Below are positions 1-5,725 of a stretch of DNA of 5,836 bases, piece by piece (the first letter of the stretch is position 1; each line of letters starts with the position of its first letter). Source of the stretch: Candidatus Zixiibacteriota bacterium (lineage in GTDB: Bacteria > Zixibacteria > MSB-5A5 > JAABVY01 > JAHJOQ01). Below the pieces are notes generated by a model. The model had not been told where the DNA came from and searched no databases. It saw only the letters and a program-made list of their open reading frames with translations. A program made the translations under genes and the position numbers. Location: NCBI GenBank assembly GCA_024275215.1, contig JAJRZO010000072.1, positions 1 through 5,836 on the forward strand, in the 5' to 3' direction.

Positions 1-178
1 CCAAATCGATCGAAATGGTGACATTCGAGGCGCCACAATCGAGAAATCATCTGGCAATAACCAGTTCGATATGACCGCGTTGAGCGCAGTAATGCGCACG
101 AAGACACTGCCGCCTTTACCTGTGTCATTCAACTATGATATCCTCGGCTTTCATCTGGAGTTCGAATATACACCATGA
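1..178 (+). CDS. tolA: TolA/TonB-family C-terminal domain (3' end of tolA, truncated at window edge)
   Basis: An open frame enters from the left edge (first whole codon at 2) and ends with TGA at 176-178, giving the last 58 residues. They show the TonB/TolA C-terminal signature: a short strand with I-x-K-S-S-G-N, then F-D-M-T-A-L-x-A-V, the L-P-P-L-P motif (residues 36-40 of the visible part), and a final F-H-L-E-F-E-Y-T-P strand. In this family the domain crosses the periplasm and contacts envelope partners (TolB and Pal for TolA). The fold alone does not separate TolA from TonB. I call TolA because its stop overlaps the tolB start in an ATGA, and pal and cpoB follow. The membrane anchor and long helical middle part lie outside the window. 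The overlap suggests translational coupling to tolB. Confidence 0.86.
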   Translation, partial: QIDRNGDIRGATIEKSSGNNQFDMTALSAVMRTKTLPPLPVSFNYDILGFHLEFEYTP

Positions 179-1479
179 GAATCTTATTTGTGACATTGAC
201 TGCTCTATTCTGTCTGACAGCGCAAGTTCTGGCGCAGACAGCGGCGGATGTGACCATCAAGCTTCACAGAAGTGGTTTTGACCAGTACCGTACTTCGGTC
301 GAAGACTTCAAGGCATCTCAGTTTGTCTCATCCCCAGAAGAAGTGAGTCTCGCTCTCGAAATTGCTCAGATTGTGCGGAACGACCTCGATTTTCACATCG
401 CGTTTAAGAATATCCCAATGGATTCATCTCTCCTGACTATCCTCGAACTGGATGAGATGACGAAACTGGCATGGAAACATCTTGGCGCCGAATATCTCGT
501 GACAGGGGAGTACGAAATCACCGATGATGAAATATCAGTGAAATACACGATCTGGGATCTCAACAGGATGATGGAAGTCATGTCGGATGGTTTTCGGACC
601 GCGAGGCGCAACTATCGCGCGCTTGCGCATTCGATTTCTGATGATGTCATCAGACGTGTGGCAGGGTATGCTCCCATTTTCAACACCAGGATTGTATATG
701 TCTCGGCTAAAACCGGCAACAAAGAGGTATATGTCTGTGACTATGACGGCGCTGAATCATATCCTCTGACGGCCAATGGCTCGATCAATATATCGCCGGT
801 CTGGGATGCTGAGGGCAAGGCAGTGTATTATACATCCTTCAAAGATGGCACTCCGGAACTTTTCCGTGTCGATCTTTCGGGTGGTAAGCATACGAAAGTA
901 GCATCATTTGACGGGATCAACTCTTCAGCGGCGATTTCGCCCAACAACGATGAGATTTGTTTGACTTTGACGAAAGATGGCAACGCCGAGCTGTATCTTC
1001 TCGATATGTCAGGCAAGATCAGGAGACGGTTAACCCGTACTCGCGCAATTGAATCATCGCCATCATTCGGCCCCGGCGCACAGGTCATAGCGTTTTCGTC
1101 CGACAGGACCGGCTCGCCGCAGGTGTATTTAATGGACAGAGAGGGGCTGAATGTTCGCAGAGTAACATACGAGGGAAGATACAATGACTCGCCGGCGCTT
1201 TCGCCCGATGGAACCAAGATCGCATTCGTGACACGTACCCCTCGCGGCAATTTCGATATTTGCGTTGTCGACGTCGATGGTGAGAATTTCAGAGTGATTA
1301 CGAACACCGGCTCAAACGAGAATCCTCACTGGGCGCCGGATAGTTATCATCTTGTGTATTCTACCAGAAGAGGGAATGTAAGCGATCTGTATATATCGGA
1401 TTTCCTTGGGTTGAACAAACGCAGAATCACTAATGACACGAAGTCGAGCAATCCGTATTGGGGACCGGCTTTGAAGTAG
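175..1479 (+). CDS. tolB: TolB, periplasmic beta-propeller protein of the Tol-Pal system
   Basis: The 434-residue product is close to the usual TolB length of about 430. Residues 1-20 form a Sec signal peptide (basic Arg2, hydrophobic core, V-L-A before Gln21), so the mature protein is periplasmic. Residues 25-165 match the TolB N-terminal domain, including the early strand D-V-T-I-K-L that in E. coli TolB engages TolA, and the linker A-H-S-I-S-D-D-V near 151-158. From about 170 on there are repeated PD40/WD40-like blades: T-R-I-V-Y-V-S, W-D-A-E-G-K-x-V-Y-Y, I-S-P-N-N-D-E, F-G-P-G-A-Q-V-I-A-F-S-S-D, L-S-P-D-G-T-K-I-A-F-V-T and W-A-P-D-S-Y-H-L-V-Y-S. These are consistent with a six-bladed propeller. 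TolB binds Pal and hands it over when TolA is energised. The ATG overlaps the tolA stop. The nearest GGAG (157-160) is too far upstream to be a good ribosome site, so translation probably depends on coupling. No frame break or missing blade is seen. Confidence 0.96.
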   Translation: MRILFVTLTALFCLTAQVLAQTAADVTIKLHRSGFDQYRTSVEDFKASQFVSSPEEVSLALEIAQIVRNDLDFHIAFKNIPMDSSLLTILELDEMTKLAWKHLGAEYLVTGEYEITDDEISVKYTIWDLNRMMEVMSDGFRTARRNYRALAHSISDDVIRRVAGYAPIFNTRIVYVSAKTGNKEVYVCDYDGAESYPLTANGSINISPVWDAEGKAVYYTSFKDGTPELFRVDLSGGKHTKVASFDGINSSAAISPNNDEICLTLTKDGNAELYLLDMSGKIRRRLTRTRAIESSPSFGPGAQVIAFSSDRTGSPQVYLMDREGLNVRRVTYEGRYNDSPALSPDGTKIAFVTRTPRGNFDICVVDVDGENFRVITNTGSNENPHWAPDSYHLVYSTRRGNVSDLYISDFLGLNKRRITNDTKSSNPYWGPALK

Positions 1480-1488
1480 GCGAAAAAG

Positions 1489-1518
1489 TTGTTGTTGATT
1501 GACAGGAATCACCATAAT
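1489..1518 (+). promoter_or_regulatory. Possible internal promoter ahead of pal
   Basis: The gap between tolB and pal is about 100 bp, the widest in the cluster. It holds CATAAT at 1513-1518 (five of six matches to the -10 consensus) with TTGTTG 18 bp upstream at 1489-1494. A perfect TTGACA lies at 1499-1504, but at 17 bp spacing it faces only TAACCA, a poor -10. E. coli has an internal promoter in its tol-pal cluster, which makes one plausible here. The signal is weak and could be chance in AT-rich spacer DNA. Confidence 0.28.
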
Positions 1519-1567
1519 ATGTAACCACTTGGTTAGTATAGAAGAGGAAATAGTTGTTCGGAGAATA

Positions 1568-1574
1568 AAGGAGG
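1568..1574 (+). promoter_or_regulatory. Strong Shine-Dalgarno site of pal
   Basis: AAGGAGG lies 7 nt before the pal ATG, an almost full anti-16S match at good spacing. It fixes the start at 1582. No other + strand start in this cluster has a site this strong (tolB and cpoB lack a good one), which suggests Pal is made in excess over its neighbours. That fits an abundant structural lipoprotein. Confidence 0.85.
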
Positions 1575-1581
1575 AATTGAA

Positions 1582-2106
1582 ATGTTCTCACGCGTATTGG
1601 CAATTCTGGGGATCATAGCGTTGGCATCGATACTTGTGGTTGCCGGATGTGGTAAGAAGCCTGCAATCGAAGAGAAAATCGAACCCCCAACGCAGCCTGA
1701 AACACCCCCGACAGATACCATAACGGAGCCGAAGCTTCCTGATGAGGGAACTGTCGAGAGGCTGACCGAAGATCAGTTCAGGATTGTGTATTTCGATTTT
1801 GACAAGTATAATCTGCGTCCCGATGCAAGAACTGCACTCGAATTCAACGCGAGACTGCTGAAGAAGAACCCTGATGTGAACGTGTTAATTGAGGGACACT
1901 GCGACGAGCGCGGTACAGTCGAATATAACCTTGCATTAGGTGAAAAGCGCGCCAAGTCCGCTATGGACTATATCAAGAGTCTCGGCATTGATGCGAGTCG
2001 TTTGAGAATCATATCTTACGGTAAGGAACGCCCGGTTGCACTTGGACATGACGAGGCATCGTGGGCCAAGAATCGTCGAGCGAAGTTTACGATAACCTCG
2101 CAGTAG
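1582..2106 (+). CDS. pal: Pal, peptidoglycan-associated outer-membrane lipoprotein
   Basis: The 174-residue product has a lipoprotein signal: hydrophobic residues 5-21 ending in the lipobox V-A-G-C, with Cys23 as the predicted acylated residue. A Pro/Glu/Thr-rich linker (about 27-56) follows. An OmpA-like peptidoglycan-binding domain fills about 66-172. It starts with V-Y-F-D-F-D-K-Y-N-L-R and contains G-H-C-D-E-R-G-T-x-E-Y-N-L-A-L-G-E-K-R-A. Asp108 and Arg123 sit at the positions that bind diaminopimelate in this family. The S-Y-G-K-E-R-P and G-H-D-E-A-x-W-x-K-N-R-R-A segments are characteristic of Pal rather than of other OmpA-like proteins. Pal holds the outer membrane to the cell wall and is moved to the division site by TolA/TolB. 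An excellent ribosome site precedes the ATG. It is followed 1 bp later by cpoB. Confidence 0.96.
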   Translation: MFSRVLAILGIIALASILVVAGCGKKPAIEEKIEPPTQPETPPTDTITEPKLPDEGTVERLTEDQFRIVYFDFDKYNLRPDARTALEFNARLLKKNPDVNVLIEGHCDERGTVEYNLALGEKRAKSAMDYIKSLGIDASRLRIISYGKERPVALGHDEASWAKNRRAKFTITSQ

Positions 2107-2107
2107 A

Positions 2108-2869
2108 ATGATGAGTATGTCAAATAAGTTTATTTTTGCATTGTTTCTCCCCATAGTCCTGTTGGCGGGATGTACTTCATCTCGCCAACTGGATGAAATA
2201 TCGCTCAGGATGACTGTCATTGAGCAGCAGAATCGGTCTATTGAGGATAAGCTCATTGAACTTGACAGCCTTTCTGAGACATTGCTCGAAGCATTGACAG
2301 TGTTCAAGGCGCGGACTGAGTTCTCGGATGAAGCTGGAGATGCGCGCCTCGAAGAAATAAGTTCCAAGCTCAATGATGTGCTCGACAGGGCTGAGAGGCT
2401 GCAGGATGATCTGACCGCACTGCAGCTTGGATTGACGAAAACTCAGATTGCGGATTCTGCGGCTGTCGGAACGGACACTGCAGCTGAGAAGCTTACTTAT
2501 GTTGATGCGAGCAAACTTTTCGACAGGGCATTCAAAGACTTGACTGCCGGTGATTATGCTTTGGCCGTTCTTGGATTCACCGAGTATGTCAAGCTATATC
2601 CGAAGACAGATCAGGCGGATGATGCGCAATTTCTGATTGGCGAAGCATACTATCGGCAGAAGGACTACTCGCGGGCAAAGAGTGCGTATATCGATGCAGA
2701 GAAATCATACCCCGATTCGGATCGGATGCCGACTGTTTTATACAAACTGGGAAGATGCTATCAGGAGTTGGGCGATAAGAAAAATGCGAAGAAGTATTTC
2801 AATCTGACCATAGATAAGTTTCCTGAAACACAGGAAGCGGAACTTGCCAAAGGTAAGTTGGGCGGATAA
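2108..2869 (+). CDS. cpoB: CpoB/YbgF-like Tol-Pal accessory protein, predicted lipoprotein with coiled coil and TPRs
   Basis: The 253-residue product has a signal sequence ending in V-L-L-A-G-C, so Cys22 is a predicted lipidation site. E. coli CpoB is a soluble periplasmic protein, so this one is probably membrane anchored. Residues 26-110 are charged, heptad-like and proline-free, as expected for the N-terminal coiled coil that trimerises CpoB. After a linker (111-130) come three TPR-type units, roughly 133-166, 170-203 and 207-240. Recurring features are L-F-D-R-A-x-x-D-L-x-x-G-D-Y, A-Q-F-L-I-G-E-A-Y-Y-x-x-K-D-Y and L-Y-K-L-G-R-C-Y-x-E-L-G-D. In E. coli the protein coordinates PBP1B with Tol action during constriction. 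Three in-frame ATGs (2108, 2111, 2117) crowd the start. None has a good ribosome site, so coupling to pal is likely and the exact start is uncertain by up to three residues. The end of the chain is at the usual place for the family. Confidence 0.9.
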   Translation: MMSMSNKFIFALFLPIVLLAGCTSSRQLDEISLRMTVIEQQNRSIEDKLIELDSLSETLLEALTVFKARTEFSDEAGDARLEEISSKLNDVLDRAERLQDDLTALQLGLTKTQIADSAAVGTDTAAEKLTYVDASKLFDRAFKDLTAGDYALAVLGFTEYVKLYPKTDQADDAQFLIGEAYYRQKDYSRAKSAYIDAEKSYPDSDRMPTVLYKLGRCYQELGDKKNAKKYFNLTIDKFPETQEAELAKGKLGG

Positions 2870-2890
2870 CAACCGTAAGGCAGGCAACAT

Positions 2891-3403
2891 TTGGGTGAAT
2901 GCCGAATATCTGTAGATGTTGCGAAAGCGAAGAAGATACCGCAGGCGAGGGGATTCTATGACCTTATGGAGAATCTCCTGAATTTCCCTATCAAGGCAAG
3001 AGGCAAGTTCCATTCATATATCCAAAGCGAATTTCTTTCGATTGATACCGACAAAAAAGGATTCCCACTCAATATCGAAGTCTCTGTCCCGCGTGAGGAA
3101 TGGACTGCAGATCCACGGATTGTTATACCATCCGATGCCGAGATGAGCAAACTACGTTTTCTCGACTACAGGCTCGACATATCAGGTGAGTCGTATTTCA
3201 CGAATGAAAGGAAAAATCTGCTATATATCTGCTTTGCGCAGGATCGTCATATTAAGACATGCGAGATCGCAAACAACCTGTTTGCCGATGTCAATCTGGT
3301 TAATGAGCTTGTCGGATTGTGGTTGCTCAACCTCGAAGAAGACTATGAATTCAAGGCGGAGATGGCGTTTCGTAAGGGCAACAAAGTCACGAACCCGAAA
3401 TAG
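2891..3403 (+). CDS. Unrecognised 170-residue protein at the end of the Tol-Pal cluster
   Basis: I do not recognise the family. The frame is open from a stop at 2876-2878. The first plausible start is TTG at 2891, preceded by AAGGCAGG with 6 nt spacing. The first in-frame ATG is at 2966 (residue 26) and has a poorer site, so a 145-residue product is the alternative. There is no signal peptide, lipobox or membrane span, so it is probably cytoplasmic. The middle (about 40-125) looks like alternating strands, with a Pro-rich stretch P-R-E-E-W-T-A-D-P-R near 68-76. The tail (about 125-162) is probably helical, with N-E-L-V-G-L-W-L-L-N-L-E-E-D-Y, and the end is basic. Three cysteines (4, 114, 124) form no obvious metal site. 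It sits about 20 bp after cpoB on the same strand, so it is likely co-transcribed with Tol-Pal genes. Its 3' end overlaps the convergent membrane-protein gene by 17 bp. No competing frame here looks more gene-like. Confidence 0.68.
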   Translation: MGECRISVDVAKAKKIPQARGFYDLMENLLNFPIKARGKFHSYIQSEFLSIDTDKKGFPLNIEVSVPREEWTADPRIVIPSDAEMSKLRFLDYRLDISGESYFTNERKNLLYICFAQDRHIKTCEIANNLFADVNLVNELVGLWLLNLEEDYEFKAEMAFRKGNKVTNPK

Positions 3404-5177
3404 CGCCTTTTTGACTCCTGTACCATTCCCAAAAACTTAGCGATTCTTTGTGAACTAGGTCGATGATTTCTTTCTGTTGTTTCAACATGTAATCTTGTTC
3501 GAGAAGTTTATCGCTGATTTTACCAAGAGAAATATCGATTGGGGGTTTGGGAAGATACGATTCGTTCACTTCGACCAGTCTGTAGATTATCCCTTGTGGG
3601 ATTTTAGTGAAACGTGCCTCATCACGGAATTTTGTACCGTAGTCGATATACCGGGGTCTGCCCGGTATTGACAGGATCGCGGTAATAAGTGACTGAAAAG
3701 CATCCTCAATCTCAGTCTGATCATAATTCAATCCACGTTCAAACAATTTCAATTGCGGCATCAATCGTTCCCGTTCGTTTTTGATGCTCAGAAAGAGATC
3801 GGGATCGACTTGTTCGATATAGTCATAGTACCAGCTTCGACGCAACAGTTCAAAATCGATCGTTGTGACATCAAGTCCCTTCCTCTCGATCAATTGCCTG
3901 TAAATGAGCGGGCTGTAGAAACTCCAGTTAGTGGTCAGCAGAATGGCGTGAGGTTCCATTGATGTAAACAGCATATTAGTCTGTTTTTCCGCATAGTCGT
4001 AATGACTTCGATCATTAAACGGAAGTCCGGTGACAATCAGGTGCGCAGTGAGAAGAAGAAAAACAATCGCGACGACTGCGGGAATTCTACTCGTTGAAAA
4101 TCCCGGCAACTTACGGAAGGCCAGATCGACCAGACCTGCAACGCCGACGACACAGAAAAGCACATATATGAATATCATCGGCAGCATATATGTGTCGATC
4201 TCAGGGATCGTGTAGCCGGCTGCGAAAAGTATGTTCAGGAAGAAAATCACAAGCAGGAACGCGGATAAGATACGATCACGTTTCCACAGATAGATCAGGC
4301 CGAATGCTGCGGGGATAATTAAAACGATCGGGTATTCTGTGATGGTCATCCGAATGAGATCGAACATACTCGATATGTGTTCGCCAAACGGTTTGTTGAA
4401 CATCCATGTTCGATACTGCCAGCCTGAGGCATGCCTGATGAAATTCTCGAAATTTGACGGGTCACCCCAGTTGAGTATTGGCGATTGTGCCGCTCGTATT
4501 GGCAGATAAAGATAGGCGCTGATTGGAATCGGAAATACGATTGTCGCCACAGCCGCGAGTTTGCCAAATTGCCGACGAAGATTGCGGTCTGCGATGACCC
4601 ACAGAACAACCGCAGCCGCTACGAACATGGTCGATGAATGATTACAGAATGACAACCCGACAATGTATGTAACCAGTGTGAATGTTCTGATATTAGACTG
4701 ACTGGTATCGAGACGGGCACGTGTTACCAGAAAGGTGATCGCCGAGAGAAAGAAAAGATGAAGCGCGTAAACTTCGTTCGTGACAGACAGGTTCCATACC
4801 TGAGGCGAATAGAGGAGAAGCATGCCCGATGTTGCTGCAGCGATCAGTGTCAGCGATGATTTCTTACTTTCAGGATATAATTTGTTGAAAAGATGCCAGA
4901 ATGTGAGGGAAAAGAATATAGCCGCGCCGATTCCGGCTGTGACCGAAAATAACGATACTGCATGGATGACTTCGCCGGGATAGAGAATGCAAAACAGCCT
5001 GCCGAGCAGGGTGTAGAGCGGATAACCCGGCGGGTGCGCGATGCCGAGAGTGCCGCATACGGCTGCCAATTCGCCTGAATCGACAAATCCGACATAGTTA
5101 GCGGATGTTTTGACAAGCCATGCGACATTTCCCAGTAACAGCGCGCCTACTGCCAGTTTTGCGGCTTTGGAGTTCAT
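3387..5177 (-). CDS. DUF2723 / TMEM260-like polytopic membrane protein (probable GT-C type glycosyltransferase)
   Basis: The 596-residue product has about eleven hydrophobic segments between residues 7 and 385, then a soluble C-terminal region (about 386-596). The N-terminus shows the DUF2723 hallmark: V-D-S-G-E-L (32-37) followed by L-G-I-A-H-P-P-G-Y-P-L-Y (44-55). In GT-C enzymes an acidic residue in the first outside loop, here Asp33 or Glu36, is the usual catalytic position. Other family-like stretches are V-T-N-E-V-Y-A-L-H (132-140), C-N-H-S (178-181) and L-L-R-R-S-W-Y-Y-D-Y (444-453). The human relative TMEM260 is a protein O-mannosyltransferase. Bacterial members are common in Bacteroidota-like genomes, and their donor and acceptor are mostly unknown, so the substrate here cannot be stated. 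It is probably an inner-membrane protein. The ATG at 5177 follows AAGGG/GGCGG and lies 13 bp after the ssb stop, so the two genes probably share a transcript. Confidence 0.85.
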   Translation of the reverse strand: MNSKAAKLAVGALLLGNVAWLVKTSANYVGFVDSGELAAVCGTLGIAHPPGYPLYTLLGRLFCILYPGEVIHAVSLFSVTAGIGAAIFFSLTFWHLFNKLYPESKKSSLTLIAAATSGMLLLYSPQVWNLSVTNEVYALHLFFLSAITFLVTRARLDTSQSNIRTFTLVTYIVGLSFCNHSSTMFVAAAVVLWVIADRNLRRQFGKLAAVATIVFPIPISAYLYLPIRAAQSPILNWGDPSNFENFIRHASGWQYRTWMFNKPFGEHISSMFDLIRMTITEYPIVLIIPAAFGLIYLWKRDRILSAFLLVIFFLNILFAAGYTIPEIDTYMLPMIFIYVLFCVVGVAGLVDLAFRKLPGFSTSRIPAVVAIVFLLLTAHLIVTGLPFNDRSHYDYAEKQTNMLFTSMEPHAILLTTNWSFYSPLIYRQLIERKGLDVTTIDFELLRRSWYYDYIEQVDPDLFLSIKNERERLMPQLKLFERGLNYDQTEIEDAFQSLITAILSIPGRPRYIDYGTKFRDEARFTKIPQGIIYRLVEVNESYLPKPPIDISLGKISDKLLEQDYMLKQQKEIIDLVHKESLSFWEWYRSQKGAISGS

Positions 5178-5190
5178 CCGCCCTTATGAT

Positions 5191-5619
5191 TTAGAATGGC
5201 AGATCGTCATCTTCGCCTGATGTGGCCGCCTCAGGAAAGTCGGCTTCGGGCGGAGCGGACTGGTCGAAACCTGACGATGTGGTGTCGCCTTTCCGTCCGA
5301 GGAATTGCATTCTTTGTGCAACTACTTCAGAGATATACCGTTTGTTACCGTCTTTGTCTTCGTAGCTGCGGTTGTCGATACGACCTTCTATGTATACAGG
5401 GCTGCCTTTGGAGAGATACTCTTTTGCGACTTCCGCCTGTCGCCCCCATGTGACGATATTGTGCCATGTGGTTCTTTCCTGCCACTCGCCGCCTTTGTCT
5501 TTGAATTTCTCGGTAGTGGCAATCGAGAATTTTGTAACTGCGGTCCCATTCTGAGTATATCTCATTTCCGGATCGCGCCCCAGATTCCCTATCAGAATAG
5601 CTTTGTTGACAGACGCCAT
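5191..5619 (-). CDS. ssb: Single-stranded DNA-binding protein
   Basis: The 142-residue product is a standard bacterial SSB, which coats single-stranded DNA in replication, repair and recombination. The OB fold spans about 1-108. It opens with M-A-S-V-N-K-A-I-L-I-G-N-L-G-R-D-P-E, continues with W-x-E-R-T-T-W-H-N-I-V-T-W-G (Trp52 in the place of the DNA-stacking Trp54 of E. coli), then G-S-P-V-Y-I-E-G-R and R-Y-I-S-E-V-V-A. A short, low-complexity linker (about 110-135, clearly shorter than in E. coli) leads to the acidic tip D-D-D-L-P-F. That tip is the docking tail for partner proteins and differs from the E. coli tip by one conservative residue. It is the first gene of a two-gene minus-strand unit and has its own strong ribosome site and promoter. 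Nothing suggests a plasmid or phage paralogue, but with one copy in view this cannot be excluded. Confidence 0.97.
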   Translation of the reverse strand: MASVNKAILIGNLGRDPEMRYTQNGTAVTKFSIATTEKFKDKGGEWQERTTWHNIVTWGRQAEVAKEYLSKGSPVYIEGRIDNRSYEDKDGNKRYISEVVAQRMQFLGRKGDTTSSGFDQSAPPEADFPEAATSGEDDDLPF

Positions 5620-5623
5620 ATAA

Positions 5624-5629
5624 CCTCCT
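5624..5629 (-). promoter_or_regulatory. Shine-Dalgarno site of ssb
   Basis: On the minus strand AGGAGG (part of CAGGAGGTTAT) lies 4 nt before the ssb ATG. The match is full but the spacing is slightly short. It confirms 5619 as the start. Confidence 0.85.
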
Positions 5630-5645
5630 GTTTTATTACTGCGTG

Positions 5646-5674
5646 AATATACTGTTATGAGAGTGGGATGTCAA
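5646..5674 (-). promoter_or_regulatory. Sigma70-type promoter of ssb and the DUF2723 gene
   Basis: On the minus strand a perfect -35 TTGACA (5669-5674) is followed after exactly 17 bp by TATATT (5646-5651, five of six matches to the -10). Transcription should start near 5639, giving a leader of only about 20 nt that contains the ribosome site. This is the clearest promoter in the window. No CTGT-N8-ACAG LexA-type operator overlaps it. A 6 bp inverted repeat (TCAAAT 5671-5676, ATTTGA 5694-5699) overlaps the -35 element, but its meaning is uncertain. Confidence 0.82.
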
Positions 5675-5725
5675 ATCAGACTTACCTGAACCCATTTGAT
5701 TGATTTTTAGTTTCGGCAGATGTGG

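Noticed and set aside
828..1307. Long open frame (159 codons) antisense to tolB
   Set aside because: It lies wholly inside a well-supported tolB, its product is Ser/Pro/Arg-rich without recognisable motifs, and no ribosome site or promoter points to it. It is a shadow frame.
1900..1905. Unpaired periplasmic cysteine in Pal (Cys107 in G-H-C-D-E-R-G)
   Set aside because: At first it looked odd against the E. coli G-H-A-D-E-R-G, but as far as I recall Cys at this position is a common variant in Pal proteins of several phyla.
1936..2373. Open frame of 145 codons antisense to the pal/cpoB junction
   Set aside because: It spans two well-identified genes on the other strand. Its Ser-rich translation looks like the reverse of coding sequence, not a protein.
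3390..3425. Possible bidirectional terminator between the convergent genes, suggested by a T-run at 3408-3412
   Set aside because: No stable hairpin precedes the T-run on either strand, and the stretch is largely coding.
5305..5646. Open frames on the + strand across ssb
   Set aside because: They run opposite to an unambiguous ssb, their products are Phe/Cys-rich shadow translations, and the promoter in the region points the other way.
5652..5667. CTGT half-site near the ssb promoter as an E. coli-type LexA box
   Set aside because: The expected ACAG eight bases further on is absent (TGGG instead), so it is not a CTGT-N8-ACAG operator.
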